Part shown: one piece after another, positions 53,760-61,432 of the stretch
Layout: each line of letters starts with the position of its first letter
Position numbering within the stretch: position 1 is the stretch's first letter
From: Croceibacterium ferulae
GTDB lineage: Bacteria; Pseudomonadota; Alphaproteobacteria; Sphingomonadales; Sphingomonadaceae
Direction of reading: 5' to 3'
DNA: 64,000 nt
Assembly (NCBI RefSeq): GCF_003660445.1
Contig: NZ_QZVQ01000008.1
Location: forward strand, 211,864 to 275,863
Program-made: the position numbers and the translations under genes
Notes under the pieces: model-generated
Told to the model about the DNA's origin: nothing
Databases searched by the model: none
Seen by the model: the letters and a program-made list of their open reading frames with translations, nothing else

Positions 53760-55081
53760 GCCGCCTCCGCGCGGGTCAGACCCGCATTGGCTGGCGCGCC
53801 GCTCTCCCCCTGCGCATCGAAGCGGCGGGGATAACGGCCCAGGGTGAAGTTCAGCGCCGTACCCGTCAGCAGCAGGCAGATGGACAGCCAGAGCGTGGGG
53901 TCGTAGCTTCCCAGGCGGTCACGCAGCGCGCCGAAGGTCGAAGGAGCGAACCCCGCCCCCAGGCCGAAGGCGGCATATTGCATGCCGTAGATCTCGCTGA
54001 AATGACGCTGCCCGAAATAGCGGCTGGTCATGAAGGCGATTAGGTCGAACTCCGCCCCGGCCACCAGACCCAGGGTAACCACGGCCGCCACGATGATCGC
54101 CGGGCTGATGCCCGGGCTGGCCAGCAGCGCCAATGCCACCACGGCCGGCAGTACCAGAATGGCGCAGACGATCGGCGCCCACAGCCTGTCCAGGAGAAAA
54201 CCCGAAAGGATGCGTCCGCCCGTCACGCTCAGGGCCAGCGCGGCGAGCGCGCGGGTGACCAGTCCCTGGTCTAGCCCGCGCTCCAGCAGCAGCGGATACA
54301 GGTTGGGCAGCAAGCCGCTGACGCCGAAGGCCAGCGCCATCGACGCCGCCGCCAAGGTCCAGAAACGATAACCCCGCAGCGCCGCGGCCACACTCAGCCC
54401 GGCGCCCCCGCCGGCCGCGGCGGCATCGCCGGCGGCGGCCGCGGGCGCCTCGCGCAGCCAGGCAAGCAGCAGCGGCAGCGCCACCAGCAGCGGCAAGGCC
54501 GCCAGCACGAGGTACCCGCCACGCCAGCCGATCTGCGCGACAGCCTCCGTGAGAGCAAAGGGCAGGAACGCTCCCGTCAGTCCGGTCGCCGCCAGCGAGA
54601 TGCCCAGCGCCATGCCGCGCGCCTGCACGAACCACCCGTTAATCACCTTCGCGTAGGTCATGGGCAGGGTGCCCAGCGCAACGACCGCCATGATGGCCCA
54701 GGCGATATAGAAGCCGGGCAGGGTGGTCCCGATCAGCGCGATCAGCGATTGCGCGAGGCCCAGCCCGGCCGTCGAGACGATCGCCACCTTGCGCGCGCCG
54801 ACCCGGTCCACCAGCCGCCCGACGAAGCGGCCGAGCAGCACAAGTGCGACCGGCACGATCATCAGGGTGCCCAGGATGTCGGCGCGGGGCCAGGCGAACT
54901 GCGCTTCCAGCGCGCTGGCCATGATGCCGGAGGCATATGGCGGGATCGGCGACAGGCCCAGGCCCAACCCGACGGAGGATGCGATCAGCGGCCGCCAGGC
55001 GCGCCGGAACTCCTGAAGGCCGGAAGCACCGGCTGCCTGCTGTTTCATCCGTGATCGCCCCGAGAAATCTTGGCCTGTCAT
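53756..55081 (-). CDS. MFS transporter (second of two in the cluster)
   Basis: The 441-residue protein has twelve spans. The signature LGRFVGRLVDRVGARKVAIVS lies in loop 2-3. The GLSPIPPYASGIM start and YFGQRHFSEIYGMQYAAFGLGAG resemble the oxalate/formate or monocarboxylate (OFA) branch. The ATG at 55081 is taken; ATG 55048 is an alternative. It is the first gene of the MFS-GH3-TonB-RutA-like series, with a perfect regulon palindrome 77 bp upstream. Confidence 0.88.
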   Translation of the reverse strand: MTGQDFSGRSRMKQQAAGASGLQEFRRAWRPLIASSVGLGLGLSPIPPYASGIMASALEAQFAWPRADILGTLMIVPVALVLLGRFVGRLVDRVGARKVAIVSTAGLGLAQSLIALIGTTLPGFYIAWAIMAVVALGTLPMTYAKVINGWFVQARGMALGISLAATGLTGAFLPFALTEAVAQIGWRGGYLVLAALPLLVALPLLLAWLREAPAAAAGDAAAAGGGAGLSVAAALRGYRFWTLAAASMALAFGVSGLLPNLYPLLLERGLDQGLVTRALAALALSVTGGRILSGFLLDRLWAPIVCAILVLPAVVALALLASPGISPAIIVAAVVTLGLVAGAEFDLIAFMTSRYFGQRHFSEIYGMQYAAFGLGAGFAPSTFGALRDRLGSYDPTLWLSICLLLTGTALNFTLGRYPRRFDAQGESGAPANAGLTRAEAA

Positions 55082-55157
55082 GCCCCGGCAACATTCCGCG
55101 GCTTGGCAGGCAAGCTATCAACAATGGTCCTGCTGACGAGCGCAGACGCAACAAACG

Positions 55158-55170
55158 TCCGCATGGCGGA
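55158..55170. promoter_or_regulatory. regulon palindrome, site 4
   Basis: TCCGCATGGCGGA, identical to site 6, lies 77 bp before the start of the second MFS gene and downstream of the IclR stop. It is well placed to control the MFS-GH3-TonB-RutA-like run. Confidence 0.65.
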
Positions 55171-55241
55171 ATGTCTGCGACAGGATCAATCTTGCGGCTT
55201 TGGGACGCGGCCGGCTTGCAGGGGTTCGCCTGCCGCGATGA

Positions 55242-56066
55242 TCACGGGTGGACGGCGTCTCCGCGCAGCCCTGCGTCGATATGCTCCGCCACTTCCTTCA
55301 GCGGCGCCAGATAGTCCGCCACCGCCTTGTCCAGGCTCATGGCGCTGGCGAAGAACACCATGGCCAGTGATCCGACCAGTTCCTCCCCGTTGAAGAGCGG
55401 CACGGCGATGGACGATGTCCTGCCCGGGTTGGCGGAATAAAGCGTCTTCGCGACCGCTGCATGGCCCGCGGTGCGGATGCGTTGCCCGGCCGATCCGTCG
55501 CGGAACTGACGGAGCAGGTAGTTGTCCTCCCCGCCCTGTGCCTGGGACTGATCCAGCAAGCTCTGCTGCACCGTCTCCGACGCATAGGAAAGATAGACCT
55601 GGCCCGATGCGGATGCGAGCAGTGGGACCTGCCAGCCGGGATAGTAATTGTTGAAGGTCAGCGTGGTGCGGTCGTTGGTGGAATAGCGCACGACCATCTT
55701 GTCGCCCACGCGGGTCACCACAGTCAGGGGCCAGTGATACCGGTCGGTGAACGCAATGGCGGCGGGGCGCGCCACGTTCACCAGATGGTCGTGGTTCTGG
55801 AACCCGCAGGCAAGCGTCTGGATCAGCGCCGTGGGCCGATACCGTTTGCGCCCTTCCTCGCGTTCGATCAGCCCTTCTCGCAGCAGTGTGTTGACAATGC
55901 GGTAGGCGGTCGGAAACGGCACCCCGACCCCGCGCGCAATATCCGTCAGGCTCAATGCGCCATGCAGGTTGATCGCCTGGATCACGTGAATGGATTTGAT
56001 GAGCGACCGAATGACGTCCTTGCGGTCGCCGTCGCCCTCGCCCGCCACACCCTCGCCGCCGCTCAT
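55242..56066 (-). CDS. IclR-family transcriptional regulator
   Basis: The 274-residue protein has an N-terminal winged helix: VIQAINLHGALSLTDIARGV, GVPFPTAYRIVNTLLREGLI and EREEGRKRYRPTALI. The C-terminal IclR effector domain follows (ATAIAFTDRYHWPLTVVTRVGDK pattern; PLLASASGQVYLSYA; GRTSSIAVPLFNGEELVGSLAMVFF). IclR proteins sense aromatic or small acid ligands and act as activators or repressors. It is divergent from the FAD monooxygenase, with two palindromes between, and is the best candidate regulator of the cluster. Start ATG 56066. Confidence 0.93.
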   Translation of the reverse strand: MSGGEGVAGEGDGDRKDVIRSLIKSIHVIQAINLHGALSLTDIARGVGVPFPTAYRIVNTLLREGLIEREEGRKRYRPTALIQTLACGFQNHDHLVNVARPAAIAFTDRYHWPLTVVTRVGDKMVVRYSTNDRTTLTFNNYYPGWQVPLLASASGQVYLSYASETVQQSLLDQSQAQGGEDNYLLRQFRDGSAGQRIRTAGHAAVAKTLYSANPGRTSSIAVPLFNGEELVGSLAMVFFASAMSLDKAVADYLAPLKEVAEHIDAGLRGDAVHP

Positions 56067-56137
56067 ACATGCTTCTCCAGAAAGGGTGCCGAAGCACGCA
56101 GCAGAAGGCCGGAACGATCCCAAGTCAAGGAGCGACG

Positions 56138-56150
56138 TTCCGCTATCCGG
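56138..56150. promoter_or_regulatory. regulon palindrome, site 5
   Basis: TCCGCTATCCGGA lies inside a perfect 7-5-7 inverted repeat, CGTTCCG-CTATC-CGGAACG (56135-56153). It is 72 bp before the IclR start and 128 bp before the FAD monooxygenase start. Another half-site, CCGGAACGAT, occurs at 56108-56117. Confidence 0.7.
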
Positions 56151-56158
56151 AACGATAC

Positions 56159-56171
56159 CTCCGCATGGCGG
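56159..56171. promoter_or_regulatory. regulon palindrome, site 6
   Basis: TCCGCATGGCGGA is the centre of a perfect 7-3-7 palindrome, CCTCCGC-ATG-GCGGAGG (56157-56173). It sits 8 bp after site 5, on about the same face of two helical turns, which suggests cooperative binding between the divergent IclR and monooxygenase genes. Confidence 0.7.
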
Positions 56172-56277
56172 AGGAACATCTCGTCTGCCATTTCGCGTCC
56201 GTTGCCTCCGGAGCAAAAGAAGGGCGCCCCGATCGCGGGCTCCTGTTCCATAAGATACCACGGAGAGTTCCCCGGAT

Positions 56278-57471
56278 ATGAACAGTTGTGAAGTCCTCGT
56301 CGTTGGGGCGGGGCCTGTCGGCACCACCTGCGCCTCGCGCCTGGCCAGCATGGGCATCCGGGTCACCATCATCGAGGCGGAAACCGATTACACCCACGAT
56401 CTGCGCGCCACCACCATCCATGCTTCCACGCTGGAGATGCTTGACGAGATCGATGCGGCCGACCCGCTCATCGCCATCGGCTTGAAGGCGCCTGTCTACC
56501 AGATGCGCGATCGGCGCAGCGGTGAATTCTTCGCGTTCGACCTGACGGAGTTGGACAACTTTACCAAGTTCCCGTTCCGCCTGCAGTGCGAACAGTTCAA
56601 CATGGCGCGCCTGCTCACCAGCCGTCTGGCCGCGCACCCGAACGTCGACCTGCGCTTCGGCTGCCGCTTCGTCTCGATGCAGGAGAATGGCGAGGGCACC
56701 GTCGCCACTATCGAGGAGAACGGCGAGCGGCGGGAGATCGCGGCCCGGTTCATAATCGGGGCGGACGGGGCGCGGTCGGCCGTGCGCAGGCAGATCGGCA
56801 CGCAGTTCGACGGCTTCACCTACGAGGAGAAGTTCGTGTCCATGTCGACAGACTTTCCTATTCACGAGGTCATCACTGATCTCGCCTATGTGAACTACAT
56901 CTCCGATCCGGAAGAATGGCTGGTGCTGCTGAAGGTGCCCAGCGTCTGGCGCGTGCTGGTCCCGGCGGACGGCGCGCTTTCGGACGAAGAGCTGATCAGC
57001 GATGCGAACAAGGATGCGCTGTTCGGCCGCATCGTGGGCGATCGGCACGTCGAGACCACGCATCGCACCATCTACAAGGTGCACCAGCGCGTGGCGCAGC
57101 AATTCGTGCACGGCCGCGCGATCATCGTGGGCGACGCCGCGCACCTCAATAATCCGCTGGGCGGCTTCGGCATGAACAGCGGCATCCATGATGGCTGGAA
57201 CCTGGCGGACAAGCTGTGGCAGGTCCTGCGCAAGGGTGCCGGAAAGGAGGCGCTGGACCTGTTCGAGCGGCAGCGCCAGGCCGTCACCCGCTCCTTCATC
57301 CAGGCCCAGACGATCGAGAACATGCAGAACATGGGAATGGCGGAAGGCGAGGTGCTGCGCGCCAAGCAGGAGAAGATGCGCCGCATCCATGCCGATCCGG
57401 TCGCCCGGCGCGAACATCTGCTGCGTCAGTCCATGTTCGCCAGTCTGCAGGAAGAAAGGGCCATCGTATGA
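56278..57471 (+). CDS. class A FAD-dependent monooxygenase
   Basis: The 397-residue protein begins with the FAD motif VVGAGPVGTT (Gly10-x-Gly12). It has GADGARSAVRR (residues 161-171) for FAD and NADPH, and GDAAHLNNPLGGFGMNSGIHDGWNLADKL (GD motif at 284-288; shown here as the family block). It is aromatic hydroxylase-like; relatives include MhpA, 6-hydroxynicotinate 3-monooxygenase and the pyridine ring-opening MHPCO. GGAGAG precedes the ATG. The stop overlaps the next gene by ATGA. Confidence 0.9.
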   Translation: MNSCEVLVVGAGPVGTTCASRLASMGIRVTIIEAETDYTHDLRATTIHASTLEMLDEIDAADPLIAIGLKAPVYQMRDRRSGEFFAFDLTELDNFTKFPFRLQCEQFNMARLLTSRLAAHPNVDLRFGCRFVSMQENGEGTVATIEENGERREIAARFIIGADGARSAVRRQIGTQFDGFTYEEKFVSMSTDFPIHEVITDLAYVNYISDPEEWLVLLKVPSVWRVLVPADGALSDEELISDANKDALFGRIVGDRHVETTHRTIYKVHQRVAQQFVHGRAIIVGDAAHLNNPLGGFGMNSGIHDGWNLADKLWQVLRKGAGKEALDLFERQRQAVTRSFIQAQTIENMQNMGMAEGEVLRAKQEKMRRIHADPVARREHLLRQSMFASLQEERAIV

Positions 57472-58259
57472 CGGACATCGCCGCCACGCCGCCCGTCGCA
57501 CTGGCGCGCCGCAACCGCGACGTGCAGGGCTACCGCTACAAGTTCGGCGTCCTGGGCCCGTCCACCAACACGATCGTGCAGCCCGACTTCGACGATCTGC
57601 GCCCCCACGGCGTGACCAACCATTACAGCCGCATCGTGGTGGACAATGCCAAAGCCGTATCGAACGAGACGTTCATGGCAGGCGCGTGGGAGATCAGCCA
57701 CAACACGATCGGCGCCGTGCGTGGCGTGCTGACCTGCGCGCCGGACTACCTGGTGATGGGTATGTCGGCGGTGACGTTCTTCGGTGGCGCGGAAGGCGCG
57801 TTGAAGTGGCGCCGCAATGTCGAGGAGGGTTCCGGCCTCAAGGTCAGCACCGGGTCCGAGGCACTCGCCGCCGCACTGGCCGCCTATGGCGGCATCCGAC
57901 GGGTCGCGTTCTTCTCTCCCTACTATCCGACCGCCAATGCGGAGGTGCGCAATTTCCTGTCGGACTATGGCTATGAAACGGTGCGCGACATTCCGCTGCA
58001 GGCCCCTTCCTGGACCGCGATCGCCGAGATCGACGATGCGCGCATCCGCGAAACATTCCAGGCGCTGGACGGGGACGACGTGGATGCCTTGATCCAGGTC
58101 GGGACCAATGTCTCCGCCATCCGCTTCTGCGCCGCGGCGGAGCAATGGCTGGGCAAGCCCGTGATCGCCATCAATACGGCGACATACTGGCATGCCCTGC
58201 GGACCTGCGGGATCAACGATCATGTGCCCCATTTCGGGCGGTTGATGTCAGAGCTCTGA
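57468..58259 (+). CDS. maleate isomerase / arylmalonate decarboxylase-fold protein lacking the cysteines
   Basis: The 263-residue protein follows the Asp/Glu racemase-like maleate cis-trans isomerase family: KFGVLGPSTNTIVQPDF, YSPYYPTANAEVRNFLSDYGY pattern, and GKPVIAINTATYWHALRTCGI. In that family two active-site cysteines lie in each half. By eye they are replaced here by Met99 (MGMSAV) and Gly212 (QVGTNVS). The reaction is therefore probably not a normal isomerisation. It is translationally coupled between the FAD monooxygenase and the amidohydrolase. Confidence 0.8.
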   Translation: MTDIAATPPVALARRNRDVQGYRYKFGVLGPSTNTIVQPDFDDLRPHGVTNHYSRIVVDNAKAVSNETFMAGAWEISHNTIGAVRGVLTCAPDYLVMGMSAVTFFGGAEGALKWRRNVEEGSGLKVSTGSEALAAALAAYGGIRRVAFFSPYYPTANAEVRNFLSDYGYETVRDIPLQAPSWTAIAEIDDARIRETFQALDGDDVDALIQVGTNVSAIRFCAAAEQWLGKPVIAINTATYWHALRTCGINDHVPHFGRLMSEL

Positions 58260-58281
58260 AACAAGCCAAGGGGAATACAAG

Positions 58282-58923
58282 GTGAGCACGCCTGAAGACC
58301 TTTCCACCAATTATGCGCGCGCCTATGGCCGCAAGGTCGGCTTCGGCCGCCGGCCGGCCCTGCTGCTGATCGATTTCGTGCAGGGTTACTTCGATCCCGG
58401 ATGCGACCTTTACGCCGGGGTGGAGGATGCCCTAGCCTCGGCCCTCCGGCTGCGTAGCGCCGCCAAGCAGGCGGGCGTGCCGGTCATCCTGACCAATGTC
58501 GTGCTCGACCCCAGCGGACTGGATGGCGGCCGGTTCCTGGAGAAGTCCAAACCGATGCGCTACTTCATCCGCGGCAATCCGATGGCCGCCTGGCCGCAGG
58601 GACTGGACCCGGGCGAAGGCGATCTGGTCGTCTCCAAGCAATATGCCAGCGCCTTCTTCGGCACCTCGCTTGCCGCGACACTGACCGCGCTTGGCGCCGA
58701 CAGCGTCATCCTGACGGGGCTGACTACCAGCGGCTGCGTCCGGGCGAGCTGCGTCGATGCGATGCAGCACGGGTTCCGCACGCTGGTGGTGGAAGATGCC
58801 TGCGGTGACCGCCACCCCGATCCGCACCGCGCGAACCTGTTCGACATGAACGCGAAATATGCCGACGTGGTGAGCGAAGCGGCGGTGCTGTCCTATCTGG
58901 ACACGCTGCCGCCGCGCGACTGA
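58282..58923 (+). CDS. isochorismatase-type cysteine amidohydrolase
   Basis: The 213-residue protein has an intact Asp-Lys-Cys triad: Asp31 in LLIDFVQGYFDPG, Lys119 in VVSKQYAS and Cys152 in TGLTTSGCVRAS. This branch includes N-carbamoylsarcosine amidase, RutB (ureidoacrylate hydrolase) and maleamate amidohydrolase (NicF). It would hydrolyse an amide or ureido product of ring opening. Translation begins at GTG 58282 behind an AAGGGG site. It is the last gene of the three-gene plus-strand operon. Confidence 0.9.
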   Translation: MSTPEDLSTNYARAYGRKVGFGRRPALLLIDFVQGYFDPGCDLYAGVEDALASALRLRSAAKQAGVPVILTNVVLDPSGLDGGRFLEKSKPMRYFIRGNPMAAWPQGLDPGEGDLVVSKQYASAFFGTSLAATLTALGADSVILTGLTTSGCVRASCVDAMQHGFRTLVVEDACGDRHPDPHRANLFDMNAKYADVVSEAAVLSYLDTLPPRD

Positions 58924-58942
58924 TCGGCGGGATCAGGGGCGA

Positions 58943-60277
58943 TCAGACGGCGTTGGCCCGCGCGATCGCCCCAAGCACCCCGGCGCTGGGACGCGGGGTG
59001 CGGGCAAAGGTGGTTCGATCCACGCTGCACAGTCCGTAATGCGGCTTGTACCCCTGGAACCACTCGAAATTATCTATCAGCGACCAGTGGATGTAGCCCA
59101 GCAGGGGGATACCCTCTGCCAGCACTGCCTGCAGTTCACGCAGGGCCGCCGGGATCAACCAGGCACGCTGGGCATCATCGGTCACGTCAGTGCCATGCTC
59201 CGTGACGAAGATCGGCTGCGGGCAGCGGGAATGGGCATAGCGCACGGCGTTGGCCAGCGACGACGGGTAGATCTCCGCGCCTCCGGCATTCAACACCGCG
59301 CCCTCCGGCGCCGGCAGCTTGCCGCCGGCGCCCCAGATCGCGCGGTAATAGTTTTGGACACCCAGGAAATCGTCGCCCCGCGCGGCCTGCAGCCAGGGAT
59401 CGTAGAGCTGCGCGCGGATGGTGTCGCGCATCTCGCTGCCCCCTTCCGCCGCATGATCGTCACTCATCGCCAGGCTGACGCCCACCGCAAGGTCGGGGCG
59501 AACCGCCTTGATCGCCTCCCGGCCCGCAGCATGGCCGGCAAGCAGATGGGTCTGCACCGCCACCCGATCCGGCACATAGACCGGGTTGCCGGACAGGAAC
59601 AACGGCACGCCATAAAGCCGCGCCGCCGCTGCGGCCATCGCCCGGTCGGCGACGATCAACCGTTCCCCCCTGCCGCCCGGCAGCGCGACCTCCAGCATGC
59701 CTACGAGGTTCGGCTCGTTCAGCGTCAGCGCATGGCCGATATGCTCGGCCAGATGCTCCGCCGCACGGCGACAGTAACGGGCGAACAGGGCCGGAGCCTC
59801 CGGGTTGGCCCATCCCCCCTGAGATGCGAACCAGATCGGCGTGGTGAAGTGGTTGAACGTGACAACCGGCACCAGCCCCAGGGCGCGGCAGCCTGCGATC
59901 ATCGCCCTGTAATGATCCAGCATTGCGACCGAGAACTGGCCGGGCGCAGGTTCGATGCGGCTCCATTCCAGGCTGAAGCGGTAGGTGTTTAGCCCCAGCG
60001 CCTTCACCAGTTCCAGGTCCACCCGCCACAAGGCGAAGCTGTTGGCCGCATCCCCGGATACCTCGGCGAAGCTGGTCGGCTCCATGTGTTCGAGCGCCCA
60101 CACGTCCGAGTTCACGTTGTTGCCCTCGACCTGGTAGGCGGCCGTCGCGGCCCCCCACAGAAAACCGGAGGGGAAGGGTGCGGTCAGTCGGCTTCGATCT
60201 GCGGCCAGCACAGGAGCGAGTGAATGAACCGCTGCCCCGGCAAGGGAGATGGCCAGAAGGCTTCGTCGATCAACCAT
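58943..60277 (-). CDS. glycoside hydrolase family 1 beta-glucosidase, exported
   Basis: The 444-residue protein has a twin-arginine or Sec-type signal (VDRRSLLAISLAGAAVHSLAP). GH1 landmarks follow: FLWGAATAAYQVEG, RFSLEWSRIEP, the acid/base Glu188 in LTLNEPNLVG, the nucleophile Glu360 in IFVTEHGTDV, and YIHWSLIDNFEW. It hydrolyses aryl or alkyl beta-glucosides. It has its own promoter, with a regulon palindrome 89 bp upstream. GH1 enzymes are usually cytoplasmic, so export is noteworthy. Confidence 0.92.
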   Translation of the reverse strand: MVDRRSLLAISLAGAAVHSLAPVLAADRSRLTAPFPSGFLWGAATAAYQVEGNNVNSDVWALEHMEPTSFAEVSGDAANSFALWRVDLELVKALGLNTYRFSLEWSRIEPAPGQFSVAMLDHYRAMIAGCRALGLVPVVTFNHFTTPIWFASQGGWANPEAPALFARYCRRAAEHLAEHIGHALTLNEPNLVGMLEVALPGGRGERLIVADRAMAAAAARLYGVPLFLSGNPVYVPDRVAVQTHLLAGHAAGREAIKAVRPDLAVGVSLAMSDDHAAEGGSEMRDTIRAQLYDPWLQAARGDDFLGVQNYYRAIWGAGGKLPAPEGAVLNAGGAEIYPSSLANAVRYAHSRCPQPIFVTEHGTDVTDDAQRAWLIPAALRELQAVLAEGIPLLGYIHWSLIDNFEWFQGYKPHYGLCSVDRTTFARTPRPSAGVLGAIARANAV

Positions 60278-60365
60278 TGCGTGCGGTCCTCCTCCACGGT
60301 TCGCCGCATGATCGATGAACTAGCATGTGGGCTGCAACATGTTCCTGCGCCGATCATGGCAAACC

Positions 60366-60378
60366 TCCGCTATACGGA
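60366..60378. promoter_or_regulatory. regulon palindrome, site 7
   Basis: TCCGCTATACGGA lies in the inverted repeat CTCCG-CTATA-CGGAG, 89 bp before the GH1 start. Its centre (CTATA) closely matches site 5 (CTATC). It ties the GH1 gene into the same regulon. Confidence 0.65.
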
Positions 60379-60558
60379 GTTATTTGGTTGCGGCATGTTT
60401 CGGGCGCGCTGCGATTGGCAGGCCGCGGATGGCGGCGACATGGCGCTTCGGCGCCAGAAGGCGAGCTACACCGAACCAGGCGACACGGCATCGCGGAACA
60501 GGTCCCCGGGGCTCGACAGGCGCTGGTGCCGCAACTCGGGCGCTCCTGTTCGCATGCA

Positions 60559-60699
60559 GGAATTCTGGTTTGTCGCCTCTGTGGTGGTGCTGATGTCGGG
60601 CGCGGTGCCGAGGTCGGGGTTGGCGACCGTGAAGCCGCGCTTCAGCCCTTCCACCATGCCCATCTCATAGGCGATGCGCCCCGCCCCGCCGCCGTGTAA
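60559..60699 (-). pseudogene. esterase fragment (tannase/feruloyl-esterase-like), uncertain
   Basis: The minus strand encodes LHGGGAGRIAYEMGMVEGLK and then RGFTVANPDLGTAPDISTT. The run G-G-G-A-G-x-I, followed by a helix and R-G-F/Y-x-x-A-x-x-D-x-G, resembles the start of the tannase and feruloyl esterase fold. The sequence ends abruptly where the LysR remnant begins. The piece is short and the family assignment is tentative. Confidence 0.3.
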
Positions 60700-61328
60700 G
60701 GGCTGGTGCGGGTGACATCGGCGGAGGCGCTGGCAGGGCATGTGCTGACACCCGCATTCGCCGCCCTGCAGTCCGACCATCCCGGCATCGTGATCGAGCT
60801 CATCACGGACGACCGGTCGCTCAGCCTGGCGCGGCGGGAGGCGGACATCGCCGTGCGGCTTGGCCGGTTCGAAGCGCACGAGATCGTGGTCCGCGAGGTC
60901 GGCGAGATGGCGTTCGCCCCCTACGCCTCCGCCGGATACCTCGCCAGCCATGGCCGGCCTGACTGGGCGGCAGGCGCCCCGGCCAACGGGTGGTGCGCGT
61001 GCAGGACGATCTGCTGGCGACGCCGGACGGACAATGGCTGGCCGAACGCACCCGCCAGGCGGGGCCGGCGCTGCTCGCCAACAGCCGGGAGGTGCAACTG
61101 CGCGGCGTCATGGCCGAAGTCGGTCTCGAGCACCTACCCTGTTACCTGGCGCAGGGTCAGCCGGGGCTGGTCCGGCTCGACGCCGAACCGTCGATCGTGC
61201 GGGAAATCTGGATGGGCGTGCACCGCGACACGCGCAGTGCGCCGCGCATCGTCGCCGTGCAGGAGGCGCTGGTCGCCGGGCTGGAGAACAGCCGTGCGCT
61301 GCTGCGTGGTGCCTCCCCGCCGGGGTGA
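60700..61328 (+). pseudogene. LysR-family regulator, effector domain only, frameshifted
   Basis: Frame one (60700 to about 60985) reads GLVRVTSAEALAGHVLTPAF and then DDRSLSLARREADIAVRLGR, the opening of a LysR substrate-binding domain. Frame two continues from about 60990 with VVRVQDDLLATPDGQWLAER, then LPCYLAQGQPGLVRLD and WMGVHRDTRSAPRI. One frameshift near 60985 separates them. The N-terminal helix-turn-helix is missing. The gene is inactive as read. Confidence 0.8.
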
Positions 61329-61432
61329 GCGCTGCACCGGCGGGGTGGACCTGTCATGGACAGTTGCTTGCTTCTCGCCATCCGCAGCTGGTTCCTGTTC
61401 TCCGGAACCAGCCCTTCGTTCAGGCTGCTTTG

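Noticed and set aside
51651..53834. Plus-strand open frame opposite the GH3 gene
   Set aside because: GH3 has a signal peptide, KHWIGYG and the SDW nucleophile motif. The opposite frame has no motif and is a shadow.
56278..58923. A standard nicotinate nic cluster (NicC, NicE, NicF)
   Set aside because: The order FAD monooxygenase, isomerase fold, amidohydrolase is suggestive. However, a 2,5-dihydroxypyridine dioxygenase (NicX) and a formamide deformylase (NicD) are absent, and the isomerase lacks its cysteines.
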